Shown piece after piece: positions 10,351-22,499 of a stretch of 64,000 bases of DNA. This DNA is from Rhyzopertha dominica (taxonomy: Eukaryota; Arthropoda; Insecta; Coleoptera; Bostrichidae): NCBI GenBank assembly GCA_025024175.1, contig QCXZ01000064.1:24424286-24488285 (forward strand), in the 5' to 3' direction. The position numbers and the translations under genes were made by a program. Below the pieces are notes generated by a model. It worked only from the letters and a program-made list of their open reading frames with translations. It had not been told where the DNA came from and did no database searches. The first letter of the stretch is position 1. Each line of letters begins with the position of its first letter.

Positions 10351-12234
10351 AAAACAAGGAGATGATTGCGGGTGTTATGTAAAGTTTTTGGGACACGACG
10401 TGTAACTAAGGAATACCATAATAGATTTCAGATGCAGTCTAAATTCATACCTCTGGGTCAAAGGTCTCGCTACAGTTTTTACATAAATGTGTATTAATTA
10501 TATATAAAATTATATTATTTTGTGTGTACGAGTAATTGTTCAAATATGTGAGGTAACATTATCGCATTAGTGTTTAAATGCAATATGCAAAGTCCAATGG
10601 TTGCTCGATTTTAATAATTAAACCAATTATATTTAAGAACATATGGCATTTCGATATAAAAAGATATATAAATTAAACTATAACGGAAAATACCTATTTC
10701 GGCAGCTAAGCTAGCATCTTCAATAAAATAATTGACTTCTTGAAAAGTCCGACTATATAAATATTGATAAAAAGCCTAAGTATATTCATTTACCTATAAG
10801 AAGATGATAAGCTAAATATTCTGTAGATAGCTAGAAATAGTAGGTATATGTATGGAGCTCTATCATTTGAAACATAGGGACCTCAAACGTAAATTTAACT
10901 AGTCTGCTATACCTCTGGAATCCATTACTCTAGCAAAAGCTCTACTCAAATCAAGTATATTACAATCAGAACGACAAACTCGTTATCCTAAACTTTTAAA
11001 CTATATAATTTATTCTGCTTTATCTGCGTCAAACACATAATCATGTAGTGGCTATCTACCTAATAACTCCTGAACTAGCTTAAAGTTATTTTTTGACCCT
11101 GTAGCATGTCTTTTTTTACATAGCTGACTTAGGAAGGAAGGAGGATCTTTACAATTAATTTTAAAATACTTTGTGCGTGGATTAGTTACATCGGTAATTC
11201 CTGAGAAGGAAAATCTCCATATTTTTTGAGTGAAGAACGGACATTGAGCTATCTTGGTAATTTTTTTCTGTTACCGATACGATACCTCTTCCATTAAATT
11301 GAGAAGGCCGTAACTTCTTCTGTTTATGTAGCTATGATGTCAGCTTTTCTACTTGTGAAATACTACTTGCTTTGTCTAACATCATTTTCGAGAATTGTTC
11401 GTTGATTTTAATTTAATGCTAGGTACACCAAAGGTGGCCAGATACCATTTTATACTTCTGCTATTGGGAGAAGTATCCGTAACTGAACACTTGAAACGCA
11501 TTGGGGAGATGCTTATTGTAGACGATAGCTATGTTTAATAAAAGTGAAAGAAAAACAAACGCTGGTTCCACCTGGCTAGCTGTCAGGCTACAATTATCAT
11601 ATTCTAATCTCTATTCTGGCCTTTGCTTTTACAGGCTTGGTAGCTATCAGCTATTGCAGAAGAAGTCGTGAACCTAAATACTTTTAGGAGTCAGCAGAAT
11701 AATTTAAAAATACATCACTATGCACCCTACCTGCTAATATTTATTTATTATTATTAGTGAAGGGTAGACTTCAAAGTGTAGAAAATATAGACCGCATAGA
11801 AAGATGAGTGTACTTGCCCATCAATCCAATGAAATAAGCTAGAGTTATACTTTTTCTTCTACAACGTTCATATCGTTGGCTTTTATCAAGGCACGAAATC
11901 TATCCAGCTCGTTCATCATTCTTTTGACTTTTATGGCAGTAGATTGAATGTAGCAGCATCGGCTTCTTCTAACATATCTTCTGGCACAGATCATTCTGTT
12001 GCTCCATATTTTCCCGGCCAGACCATTTAATTTGAAGTATACAGTACGTTGTTTCGTATGGGTCGTAACGAAAACTGAGTAAATGAAAAATATAAGAGCT
12101 ACTTCTGAGGAAGACACCGACATAAGTGTCCAAACGTCAATGTCCAATAAGCAACGTGGGAAGTAACCCGGAAAACAACATGTCATCGATAACAACCACG
12201 GAAGCCTTCACACCAAAAATATCAGAGGTAGGAT
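10351..12234. other. AT-rich intronic DNA
   Basis: One 116-codon minus-strand frame (11845-12195) has a hydrophobic patch and a basic C-terminal half but matches nothing I know; probably chance or a transposon relic. No other feature. Confidence 0.45.
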
Positions 12235-13160
12235 TGTCGTACTCGTGGGGAACTAATTGAACCACTTCTCTGACGTTGCGTGTTTGGGTTTGCTCTCTCA
12301 AAATCCGTTTCTTCGCCCAGATGTAAAGGAGTAAGGGGTGATTTGAGCCAATTATCTCAAAGTCTTTTTAGAATGCATGTTTTTCATCCCATCAGAAAGG
12401 GACACAAAATCCGATTTAACATAAAATGTGACAAAGCAAAACCCATCGTAGCCGAAAGAAGGCACGTGGGAGGCAACGTATTCAATGACGTAACCTTTAT
12501 TTATGGTTATGCGCGATAGGTATTCGCGAGTGTGGCCGTAAAGCCGTCTCCCCGGTGATGTGTGTGCACCCCTGGGTGTATTGAAATCAGTACCCCCGTC
12601 TCCTCATCATCCCCCTCCCGCCCGGGCCCGTTCAATTTTCTACCCGTTTCACATATTCGATATAGATACGCAAATAATAGTAAAGTACATGTATGAGAGC
12701 GGGCGCAGAGGCCGTTTCTTGATTCCCAACATAATCGTAAAAATCACTATGCATCCCTCACACGCATCTCCGTAGTGGCACCGGCATAAGGGTTATGCAG
12801 CCCCGGAGATGGTGCCCGGGATGGGGTTATCGGTCTCGGCGGGCCTCTTCCAAGGTGTGATGGGGAATGAATGGATCGCACTAGCTGTTTTTCATGGCAT
12901 TACGGCCGCAGATTCCGGTCGCCGGCTAATGGCGGATGCAGTCTCGGTGTATCTCCCGGGATCTGACTCGCTCCGCTGAACATCGCACCGACAGCCCGAG
13001 TTTAGTCCTCGCCGTTTTGCCATTACCGAGAAATCTCCTATTACGCTTCCTTTAAAATGAATACGTCACGTCTCCTACGTTTTTGATAAATTAAAATCTA
13101 CGGGAGACGGCGGTAACGACCCATGGCGAATCGGGATCACATTAGAATCAAAACAACTAC
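12235..13160. promoter_or_regulatory. GC-rich intronic island, about 0.9 kb
   Basis: One of the longest GC-rich blocks of the upstream intron, with short frames only. Candidate conserved regulatory region; not testable here. Confidence 0.3.
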
Positions 13161-13859
13161 CTACGCTCTCTCGTCGTATAATTACGATTTCGTAGTATTT
13201 CGGAATAAGCTTCTTCAAATTTCTATTCTGCTGTAATCTTCCTTGACGTCATGGAAAATGAGGGAACGATACATCTTCGAATGATTCATCTGTAACATTA
13301 TCCTAATTTTATCCTAATTCTGTAAGACTATGCTGACGACACTGCTTCTTGTGCTGAAACTTGAATAGACAGGAATAAAGCAGATCATCACCTACATGAT
13401 CCTAGGGACCGCTTAATCCTTTAGGTGCGTTTTATTGGAGTGGAGTTTTCAGTTTTCTTCCAACATCACTTCCACATTTTTCTGTCGCTTTTGAAAATTT
13501 TTCCCACTTCTCCTTTACTGGTAATTCTCTACACCGCTTCCTGCCACTTTTCTTTCTTCTTTTTTCAGCTTTTTCATCTGATTTGTCTTGGTATTTCTCT
13601 TTTGTCTAAATTATATGTAATGGAGAAATTTTAAAATTTCCAGCTTCCTACCTTATCAAAGGTTTGCAGGATATCTATGAAAGCAGACATAAAAAAATTG
13701 AGTCCCCTTTTTATATATTGATGTTACATTATCTATCTAACACGCCAGAATTTCGTGTTTTGTCATCATTCCAAAACTATACTATTTCCATCACATATAT
13801 ATTATATGCCATATGGCCTATGTTGTTGTTTCCTATTTGGCTCATTGTTTAAAGCCTTC
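13161..13859. other. T-rich intronic DNA
   Basis: Pyrimidine-rich on the + strand at 13430-13600. Contains a CRE palindrome TGACGTCA at 13244-13251. No gene seen. Confidence 0.45.
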
Positions 13860-13985
13860 TTCCTAGTTATTTGAATCAGAGGAAGCAAAGTCCGAACTAT
13901 ATAGTGGTTGATTAGCCAGTTCCAATCGAAAACACTGCAGGAGCATTTTTGTTGCAGCTGCAGTGTGCGTCCGAGTGTTTTCGCA
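13860..13985 (-). mobile_element. decayed mariner-like transposase fragment
   Basis: Read on the minus strand it gives RTHTAAATKMLLQCF and then a degraded PLYSSDFASSD, the equivalent of the mariner blocks ARPHTAA...F and HPPYSPDLAPSD. Stops and frameshifts are present. It is the inverted partner of the + strand fragment at 14239-14403: both contain the CGCACACTGCAGCTG stretch. Confidence 0.65.
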
Positions 13986-14238
13986 AAGAAGGACAATCCT
14001 TGATTACAAAATTTCTCTTTGCTTGTTCCGAATTGTCTTTCGTAGGACAGCAGACGTTGAGGAGTTACGCTGTATAAGGCAGCAGTGATTGTCTTCTCCG
14101 AATACAGTAGTCGTACACTTTCTGATGGAGAATGTTCGTTTGGTGGCTTCAATGGAACATTGTATGACTATCACATGAACTTCATACAGTGCGACTGTTC
14201 ATCTTCTATAAAGGGCAATTTAGAGCAAACGAAAAGCA

Positions 14239-14403
14239 TGCAACGCTCGATCGCACACTGCAGCTGGAACAAAGAAGATCACGTAGTGTTTTCGATGCGA
14301 AATGTTTGAACACCCACCGTACATTTCGGACTTGGCTCCCCCTGATTACCGTCTTTTTATTCGCATGAAACGCTGGCTAGAAAGACGCATTTCAGCACAA
14401 AAA
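14239..14403 (+). mobile_element. decayed mariner-like transposase fragment
   Basis: One frame with a single stop reads NARSHTAAGTKK, then EHPPYISDLAPPDYRLF and a K-R-W-L run. These are the DNARPHTA and HPPYSPDLAPSDYHLF blocks of mariner transposases around the second and third catalytic Asp. The Asp expected before NAR is replaced by Cys, so the remnant is inactive. Confidence 0.8.
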
Positions 14404-14865
14404 AGCTGCAAGTTAGCGCATAGAATTGACGAAACAACTTAACTGCATATCGACGTGTATATTAAGATACAAAAAAATGAATCCTTAATTCTGAATAACA
14501 TCCGATTTTTCCAGCTGCACGTTTACTAAGATTAAATATGTTTATCAGAAGTTTATGGGAAAAACGTGGACCAAGTTTAACGCTTGCAAAGACTTTACGT
14601 CTTCCCTGACACAACCATCCCGTACAAATCTAAATGTTTTAAAATTTTATTGTTTGCTAGTTGAAGGTTGTAAATGAATTCCTTGAAATATGCTAAAGTT
14701 TTTATGTACAAAGCACAATGAGCTGTTCCAACATAATGACTCAAATTTCTTTACAACTACGCAACTGTATTGTCTGGGAACTTGACATCCTTTTACTTAT
14801 TAATCTCCCACTTGCATTTAATGTCCAATCATTTCCATTTTACTTCCTTTCAAATTTGTCCAAAG
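14404..14865. other. AT-rich intronic DNA
   Basis: May include the decayed tail of the mariner fragment up to about 14500; otherwise nothing recognised. Confidence 0.4.
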
Positions 14866-15260
14866 ATAAGAAAACCTGGCAGTAAGATATCCCCATTGGA
14901 AGCTCTTCCTCACGTCCTTGCGTGGGATATCCACGTTCGTCGTTCCGTTCCGCTATCGTGTGCCCCACATCCCGACCTGTGGATGGAATTGCCGATAAAA
15001 GTCATCCAATAGGTATAAAACGACGCGGCCCTACAATAGAGGGCTCTGTGTTTAAACCGTTTTTCCTCCTTCAATCTGCGATGAGCAAATGGGATTTAGA
15101 ATATCCTTTGATTATCGTTTACAAGCATCCGTGTTTTGAATAATAAATTCGCCGTGTGCTGCTCCCTCTTTTAGAGGGGCTGACGATAACGACCGCCAAC
15201 TGGAATGTCCTTGGCTTCGCTAATAAAAGAAATGTTATGGCTGCCAGGCAGATCTGACAG
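14866..15260. promoter_or_regulatory. GC-richer intronic island
   Basis: Moderately GC-rich with overlapping short shadow frames; candidate regulatory DNA by composition. Confidence 0.25.
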
Positions 15261-15918
15261 TAATAGTTTTTATTAAGATGGCGTGGGTCGGAACATTGGC
15301 GAAGCTGAAAATTTTATGAACTCGGGGAGACAGCTAAACGAAGTATTGCGTTGTACTCACGCCTGTTGAATAATTGGGTAAAAGCATTTACATTGGTTTT
15401 TCTGAAACTGTACGCAACGTTCATGAATGTGAAGTTTCAATTTAGTTCGTTGTTTGTAGGTTCTAATTGGATGAAGCTATGCTTAGCTTAGCTGTTTTCT
15501 AACGTTCTTTCACGTCCTATTTGAAGAACACCTCAATATTTTTCGATTCCTTTATAAGAAATATCACCTATCTTTTTGCAGGTACTCAGTTAGATGGTTC
15601 ATTACGCTATTATATTACCTAGTTATGAAAAGTGAGCTGCAAATATTCGTAGGACAGCAGTTTATGCCTTTTTCCATATAAAATTTACCATTGCTGTAGT
15701 TTTGTCATTGTAAAAATAATAACATACACAACCAAAATATGAATATTCTTGATTTGTCAGTCAGCTGTTGATTCAATACAGCTTACNTAGTGATCGTTCT
15801 TGAAGAAACTCTTATAGNGACTTAAACAATGCGCTTCAACGATTGTTACCATTATGCGATGTAAATGACATAGTAGACAAGTTCTATAATATAATAAGCG
15901 CTAGAAAATGCCTGACNG
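15261..15918. other. AT-rich intronic DNA
   Basis: Ambiguous bases at 15787, 15818 and 15917. The last 100 bp may belong to the LINE fragment that follows. Confidence 0.4.
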
Positions 15919-16069
15919 AATTTCGCCAAAGCTTTAGACAAAACATATCGCAAAACTCTTATTTTTAATCTGAGGGGATCCGGTTTACTTGGTAGTTCTG
16001 TGTTGTGGTATCACAGTCTGGCCTACCTAGAGTGCAAAGAATCCAGCCAGACCGCGTTGAGAGCTTGAG
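15919..16069 (+). mobile_element. non-LTR retrotransposon fragment (reverse transcriptase)
   Basis: An open stretch reads NFAKALDKTYRKTLIFNL, then GSGLLGSSVLWYHS and YLECK. This matches the LINE RT block AFDKVNH..LL.KL...GI.G....W..SYL..R. The catalytic Asp of that block (ALDK) is kept, but the fragment is short and followed by a stop. Confidence 0.65.
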
Positions 16070-16543
16070 AGAGAGAATCTCATTATATTTTTTTTTAACG
16101 CCGGAATATGAGAGGTGGTTTGCTAAGGCCAATATTATCGGTATTCATGTCTGAAGAGCTCCAATTAAAGTGAAAGTAGTCGTAGGATCATGTGCGTGTC
16201 TTTCCTTGTCCAGCTACATTTACTAAACTATACTTTATACTATTCCTTAGCTTACAGCAATTATTCCTTTTAATTGTATATATGTCGTTGCCCGTTCATA
16301 ATGGTACATTGATAGGTTCTTCAACTATACAACTGACAATTTTTATAAATATTTTTGCTGTCACCGTTATTCAAATCCGGGTCTCTAGGTGAGAGGAAAT
16401 ATTACTCAAGACACTATGCACTATGTCATCTAAAGTCAATGCATGGGCTCACATTTAAACCTCATATTAATGGCACCTACTACTATGTTAGATATTGTGA
16501 TAAAAAGTAACACATTCAGTGTTGACAGTATATAACGAAAAAT
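16070..16543. other. AT-rich intronic DNA
   Basis: No feature recognised; a 66-codon hydrophobic + frame at 16192-16392 looks like chance. Confidence 0.4.
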
Positions 16544-16615
16544 ATCTCTCATCGGGATTCGAACCCGGGTGTCCTGGTTAACGCCAAGATGCGCTATTCT
16601 TCCAGACCCGTACAG
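16544..16615 (-). pseudogene. tRNA-like sequence (tRNA-Asn-like pseudogene or SINE head)
   Basis: On the minus strand TAGCGCATC, TTGGCGTTAACCAGGA and CCGGGTTCGAATCCCGA follow each other, giving a D-arm-like part, an anticodon-arm-like hairpin containing GTTAA and a good TPsiC arm/B box (16552-16565 on the + strand). It looks like tRNA-Asn(GTT) with one base lost in the anticodon loop. The acceptor stem does not pair convincingly, so this is not a functional tRNA. Confidence 0.55.
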
Positions 16616-16849
16616 AATTTTCCTTACTAGGAAAAATTTATATTTTAAATCAGTCACGCCTCCCTAGTCTATTAAATCGTCAGCCTCCAGTGCCCTTCTT
16701 TGCTAATATTTGAGAGTAATCATTTAAATCCCTCGTACTCTGATTTAGAATCAAATCTCGAGACAACCCTTAAAATCATTCAACAAAACTAATAGACTAC
16801 CAGACCCGCCTGATCCGTTCGCTCTCACGTGGTAAAAACACAAATAATC

Positions 16850-17220
16850 ACGTATCATGGTGCATTCGGGCACGCCTCCTTCTAATTTACAAGCTCCAGG
16901 ATCGTCGTCTGCAGCGTCTGTCGCAGGATTGCTGACTGGAGAGCTTGCCGGGCATCATTAACGTCGCTCATGTGCCGTTTAGATTTGCAGGCGGCGACGA
17001 AAAAAAAGAAGGAACGTCGACCACCCCGTCACGGCGACTAGCGCGCCACTTACGGCTATTGTTTTCGCTACAATTGGATTTTCTACGAAGGGATCACGCG
17101 CCCCCGGCAATTTCCTAGATTGCTTTCCTGTACACATCAAACTACGGCGGCACTTGTTACCTAATTTCTCACGCTTGGACTTTACCGTTTGTAATGGGGG
17201 GCTACTGAAAATGAAGGAGG
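16850..17220. promoter_or_regulatory. GC-rich intronic island
   Basis: GC-rich block with no coding frame of note; candidate regulatory DNA. Confidence 0.28.
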
Positions 17221-18969
17221 AAGTCGTGCATTGTTTACGGTGTCTATTTTCTGAAAATCAACTTATATTCGTGAAATAAATTTCTGGCAATGGTACAATA
17301 TATATCTATCCATACCTAAAATGAAGAAAACAAACAGACAGCTATCGGTTAAAGACAACTGTAAATTTTAATTTATAAATGGTAAATAAAGATGGAGCAC
17401 AGGTAAAAGAAGAAGTCGACGAATGAAATTGTAAGTTATATTGTTTTCTCTAAAATCTACTTGATTGTTTATCATAATAACATCAGAAGAATTGAGTTTA
17501 GGTTATAATTTCCATTGCTTCAAGATATTCTAAAATAATATTGTAAAAAAATGTCTGTTCAACCGAATGGCCAATTTATTGTGACATCGAAATTCTTTGA
17601 AATCCTACCTACAAGTATATAAACTGAATTGAAATTCTTACACGATAGTTTATAAATCCCCTTATTTTACTTTCTCTTTATGCAATTTTATGGTTGTTAC
17701 TGAAAACCATTCTTGGATGCTATAGTATGGTACAAATTTTTGCAAAAGCCCCTTTTAACATTTACGTATTGGGTATAAGATATCGGACCAACAAATTGTG
17801 GAAAAAATGTTTTTCTGTTATACTTTTCTGTGGGTTTGGCTAAAATTTTATCAGTTATATTCTACATTTAGTCCTTTGTGGTAGAATTCTGGATTTAATG
17901 GAATGTTGACTAACCTATGTATTAAGCTGCTGCAGACATAAAATTTAATATGTCTATAATAAGGGTTTCTTTCTGATTGAAAAAAAGAGAAACAGCTTGA
18001 AAAGGTCAGGTATTTCTTGTTTGTGTAAAAATTGTAATGCAGTGTTTTCTATCGGGGATGTACAGCTGGTAATATCTCTTGTAGGGGTATATCATTATAG
18101 AGGTTTGCGATATTAGAGTAGAATCTCATTTAAATTGAATTTATGTTGATTTATCGAAAAACTCCAAATATGTCAAATTTAGAAATTGTCCTATACACAG
18201 TAGCTATTCTTATGTATTACAAATCAACGCTTTTAAGCTATAAAGTGATAATTTCTGTCTAACTTAGATGCTGGCTTCGAAGGAAGGGCTATAGTTAGTT
18301 AGACTTTCAGCAGTGCTTTGATTTCTCTTAACTCAAACGCCCCAAATATTCTTTTCTACCGATTGTGTAATTTGTTACTCGTGAATGCTAACTTTTTTAA
18401 AGTCAATTTTGTTTTTAATTTTATTTCACTGGAAATAATATATAATAATTGAAGCATTATTTTATAATTATAAGTATAACAAAAAGAGGTGACTGATATT
18501 TTATGATATTCTTTTAGCTAATACTGACTTTCTATAAATTATTATTAATTATCGATTAAATCAATTTGCCGCCTCTCAGGAAAGTGACGCATACTTGTCA
18601 TCTGTCAATTTTTGAATTATTTGATAATATGAGAAAACGCCTGGGAGTGTGTATTTTCAACATATTATTTAGTGTTTTGTAGGATAATTAACTTTAGGGT
18701 TGCAAAAAGCTCACATTTCGGAACTGTGGGGTGACAATGATCTGCAACTTTCAGTACTATTGCCACTTGCTGTCGCCGTGCATATTGTAGCTTGGCAGCA
18801 GTTACAAAAAGGCGACACAAAAAATTCAGAAATCAACGCCCGCGTTGCATTAATCTATAAAATGATATAATCCTGTATAAGTAATTTTTTATTATATATA
18901 TTATTTTAAAACCTCACTTATAAAAGTTGTATTTGAAACAAAGCAGTGCCAAAGTTTTCTGTACAAATA
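17221..18969. other. AT-rich intron preceding the homeodomain exon
   Basis: No frame or repeat recognised; ends in the T-rich tract of the acceptor TTTTGTTTCAG at 18977-18987. Confidence 0.5.
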
Positions 18970-18987
18970 ATACTTATTTTGTTTCAG

Positions 18988-19064
18988 CATCCTTACCCTT
19001 CGGAAGACCAGAAAAAACAATTAGCGCAAGATACGGGGTTAACGATACTACAAGTAAATAACTG
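18988..19064 (+). CDS. hth: homothorax coding exon: homeodomain helix 1 end to Trp48 (partial CDS)
   Basis: A 77-bp exon bounded by TTTTGTTTCAG and GTAAGT. It opens on a full codon and reads [17 protein letters not shown] then LTILQVNN, ending with TG of the Trp48 codon. This is the segment of the TALE homeodomain carrying the PYP loop extension that marks Meis/Hth proteins. Hth is the Pbx/Exd partner that brings Exd into the nucleus and binds DNA with Exd and Hox proteins. The residues that read DNA (Ile50, Asn51, Arg53) come from the next exon 26 kb downstream. If the intron is not removed, translation stops at TAA 19066-19068, straight after Trp48. Confidence 0.98.
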
Positions 19065-19200
19065 GTAAGTGTATTTTAATTATATCAAAGTCGCATGTAA
19101 CAGATACTGTCGCATTCCTTCGAATAACGTGTGTTTGGCAATGATAACTCGAGCGACTTCAAAGAAATTCAGGACCTCCCACATATAATTTCATATTTCG
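19065..19200 (+). promoter_or_regulatory. donor-proximal intron element, candidate intron-retention control region
   Basis: The first 130 bases after the donor can form a stem between AAGTCGC (19088-19094) and GCGACTT (19153-19159), with a small ATTC-cttc-GAAT hairpin (19114-19125) inside. GTCGCAT also occurs twice (19090-19096, 19110-19116). In Diptera the longest ultraconserved insect element was reported at an internal exon-intron junction of hth, mostly in the intron, predicted to form a stem-loop and linked to intron retention (Glazov and colleagues, 2005). Position and structure here are compatible, but identity to that element was not tested. Confidence 0.4.
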
Positions 19201-19690
19201 TTATGAGTGGACGGCGCGTCGTTCGAAACAAGTGAAAAACACCCAAAACCGCTAAGGGGCTCATCAAAGTGGTAGAAATAGACTCAAGGCATGACATTAG
19301 CGCAGACAAGGAGGTCACGCTGCTTTCAAACATCAACTTACAGATTGGAGGACATTACCGATCCGGCCGTGCTTTTTCTCTCCCGAAGATTAATTGGATT
19401 CCCCGAATAAATGCCTGGCGTTCAGCGCAATTCCAAAACCACTATTTGCCAGAATAGCCTAATTTTAGAGGTGGTATTACGCTGAGCTCTCACGCATCAA
19501 TAATTCTGAGCATCGTGCAAAACTGCGCGGACATAATTTGTGGGTGGCACATTCGCGTTGCATCGTGTATGTTGCTTAATTGCTCGCGCTGATGTTTTAA
19601 ATTATGGGTGCACTTACGAACACTTCCAACGTGAAATTCCAGCATTGGTTCGTGTATGCTTGTTTGGAGAAGGTAGCTGTCGGTTGGATA
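19201..19690. promoter_or_regulatory. GC-richer island just downstream of the homeodomain exon
   Basis: Less AT-rich than the intron beyond it. An open + frame at 19269-19457 resembles no known protein. Probably an extension of the conserved splice-junction region or an intronic enhancer. Confidence 0.3.
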
Positions 19691-20053
19691 AATTGCAATT
19701 TTAAGCTGTCAGTATAAACGAAAAAAAGGCAATTTTGGATTATCTAGTTAAAAATTCTTATTGGAAATAGCTAATACTTAAATGTTTAGATCAAATATTT
19801 TATAAAATACATTAGTTATTTTTTTTCTTTAAAACTGATATTAACGTAACGTACGAGAAGTGAGTAGTTTTGTACAATAATAATTATTAGTTGTTTTTGT
19901 CAAGTTTCATTATATTTAAGCAAGTCTGGTTATATAGGGGTAACAAAACCCTGACAGTCGAGAGCTATATTTCAGTTTATCCAAAAAATTGCACAAAGAA
20001 TGCAGTGTAACAGATAATGTGAATATGCCATCACATAAAGGTAAGCGTTTCAT
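19691..20053. other. AT-rich intronic DNA
   Basis: Nothing recognised. Confidence 0.45.
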
Positions 20054-20188
20054 GCGAGTGTCCCACAGGGTAACCTGTTAGGGCCCCCGTTGTACATTAA
20101 CGATAGAGGATCTTGTGTTCTGCTGTTTAGCTGGGAAGGTATTAAATCTAAAGCTGCCCTAGTTTTGGGTACTCTCCAAAAATAGTCT
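20054..20188 (+). mobile_element. non-LTR retrotransposon fragment (RT palm motif)
   Basis: The + frame reads ASVPQGNLLGPPLYINDRGS, matching the GVPQGSVLGPLLFLIYINDL block of LINE reverse transcriptases with an internal deletion, then runs to a stop at 20186-20188. Too short to assign to a clade (Jockey/CR1-like is likely). Confidence 0.7.
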
Positions 20189-22499
20189 CATATTCTTCGA
20201 AGCTATGATTAAATGTGTCGCTTAGGAGTAGGTGTAACTCTAAAACACAAACGTGCAAATCTGGTATTGGAATAAGTGCAGTGCATAGGTGTAACTTTGA
20301 ATTAAAATCTAAGATGAGTACGTTATTCTTTTGTGCGGCGAACTAAGACTATTAGTGTGCTGTTTTATTAATNATTTATACAGCCTTGTAACCAAAGAAA
20401 GATGGAATGCACCAAGTGCAGGTACACTATATTTATGTGTATATTTCGATCTACTCCTACGATTACGTGTAGAAATAAAGTTTATCATTCATTTTTTGTC
20501 CTTATTATAACCACTGCTTCTACCATATTTCACTATTACAGTATGCCATGTGATTTATGTTCTGCGTATCGTCTTAGTCTCCTGTATACAATATGAAAGT
20601 GTCTGTGTCCATTGTACTTTTTTGGCACATTTTCCACCTTACTCTTACTACATCATTTCCGACCTTATCCATGGATGGTTGTCACTCCCACTACCCACCT
20701 TAAATAGAACTTTATAGTAAACCTGAGACGATTTTTGTATTAGTATAATTCAGAATTAAATTAATATATCAGTGTTTCTATTTTTCTTGTGCTTTCTGCA
20801 ATAACTCTGGTAAAGGATTCCAGCATTGTCTTTGTCATCATTGGATCATTTTTCCAAACCCATAAACTATTAATGTCCCTAAGAATTTTGGCATTAACAC
20901 AAGGTGGGTCCGTATTGCGCTCTCTTCTTTCACTAGAAAATATCATATATTCGAAAATTACCTTGTCTTTAATAGCAGGTTAGGTTATTAAGCTATATAT
21001 TGAAAAGGCACTTAGTGGATTTACAATCGCACGTACCAATCTTTAGTGATGAAGTGAGGATGTTCAGAAGCAATGCAGTCTCATAAAGTTCCGTGTTCGT
21101 TTTACAGCTATAAATAGAATCGTGTCACGTTAATCTGTATAAAGGGGTAGGTAATTATAGACTTCACAGTAAGCGAAATAGCAAATCAGAATTTCAAACA
21201 AGACATATAGGATTAAAATACGTCAATCTGTAAGAATACATACATATTATAGTTGGCAGCTCCCATAGTTTTATTAAGTATAATATTCTACTTTCGGTTA
21301 TAGTACCTCAGATAGAAATTATCTTTATAGTACAGAAAAAAATGTCTGATGTGATAGTTTGTGAGTATAATTATTAATAAACCTGGGAAATGCTTGAAGA
21401 ACCATGGGGGCCTGCTGTCAGGTTGACATGTGCAGATGCTAAAGGAAGTAATTCCCATTCCGACAGCTAGGTAGATTTGTCATCTTAAGCACTACTTTAC
21501 TGATAGGTGGCATCGCCATGTAAATTTTTACTTGCCAAATTACTATTGAAAATTGTTATTCTTGTTTCATTCTTGACTTTAATTAATATACACCTACATC
21601 ACATCTGTATACTTTAAAAGTTTTTCGTCAAAGAAAACTAAAGCCTTGATCTAATTGGTCTCCAATCAATCCTGATAACAAATCTTGATGTAGATCTATT
21701 GTTATGTGTATGTACCATTGTGAACTTGGGTTCCCAGCAAAACTTATAAAAGTAAATAATATTTATTACAGCACTGCACACTTCACCATAACTAAGCAGC
21801 AATATTTGTTCGTCTAATAGTGTTATACTACCAAAGAATTAATTATCTCTCTAGAACTTAAATTTAAGTCCACGGATGTACCGCGGACCACCTGGATCGA
21901 GGCTTTTGTTTTGATTTGGTTGAAAGCTTCTAAAGTATAAACAAGTGATGTAGATGTTCTTAGAGCTACAAAACGATCATTGTTTTTAATTAATATATAC
22001 ATATTTAAAACTGCAGCAAATTTGCGGTGGTACTGACAAAATGTACTACTATGATTACAGTTTCACTCACTTAATGAATCGTCCCAATTTCTAAAATTTA
22101 CTGCCCCTTATGGTATACATACAGCATATGTTTCGATAATTGGATACTGGATAAGATAATTCCTGAAATTATGGTTGTAGATATTGATTTTAATAGTTTG
22201 TAATGCAAGCATAGTTAGTTCATTTCATTGTATGAGCTGGCTTAATATATAATTTTCTTTTGATTTGACTTGAGCGATAACAGTAGATAATATAACCCAC
22301 TCCTGGGTGGTCTAACGGAGAGTTTCCTTGTGTGTGAATGTCTTCTACCAGTAAATGTGTTGTGTGGCATCTGTCCGCAACGGTCTATAACTTTAGGGGT
22401 ACCAAAGTGCGTCTTATACTTACCAGGGTTCAGCACATGCTGTGTGTGGGCATAGCAAACGTGATAAATTGTGTACCGACATAATGGCATTATAAAAAT
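20189..22499. other. AT-rich intronic DNA, 2.3 kb
   Basis: Ambiguous base at 20373. Short opposed frames at 20761-20983 and a minus frame at 22242-22508 are not recognisable. No repeat or RNA gene seen. Confidence 0.45.

Larger units (their letters stand above)
1..18987 (+). other. hth: hth intron upstream of the homeodomain exon (5' end outside window)
   Basis: Everything left of the acceptor at 18987 is read as intron of homothorax. The exon at 18988 begins on a codon boundary with His-Pro-Tyr-Pro, as in Meis/Hth genes where the preceding exon ends in ...LFQHLT. I looked for that preceding exon (KKRGIFPKVATNI-type codons followed by a GT donor) and did not find it, so it probably lies upstream of this window and the intron exceeds 18.9 kb. 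A complete LTR element and several GC-rich islands lie inside. The assignment rests on absence of another gene and on known hth structure. Confidence 0.75.

Noticed and set aside
11845..12195. 116-codon minus-strand frame as a gene
   Set aside because: No family motif, AT-rich context and no supporting splice sites; considered chance or unreadable relic.
16544..16615. Functional tRNA-Asn gene
   Set aside because: Anticodon loop appears one base short and the acceptor stem does not pair; kept as pseudogene or SINE relic.
1..18987. Upstream hth exon encoding the homeodomain arm and helix 1
   Set aside because: Searched for the KKRGIFPKVATN...FQHLT coding pattern with a GT donor and did not find it; assumed to lie outside the window.
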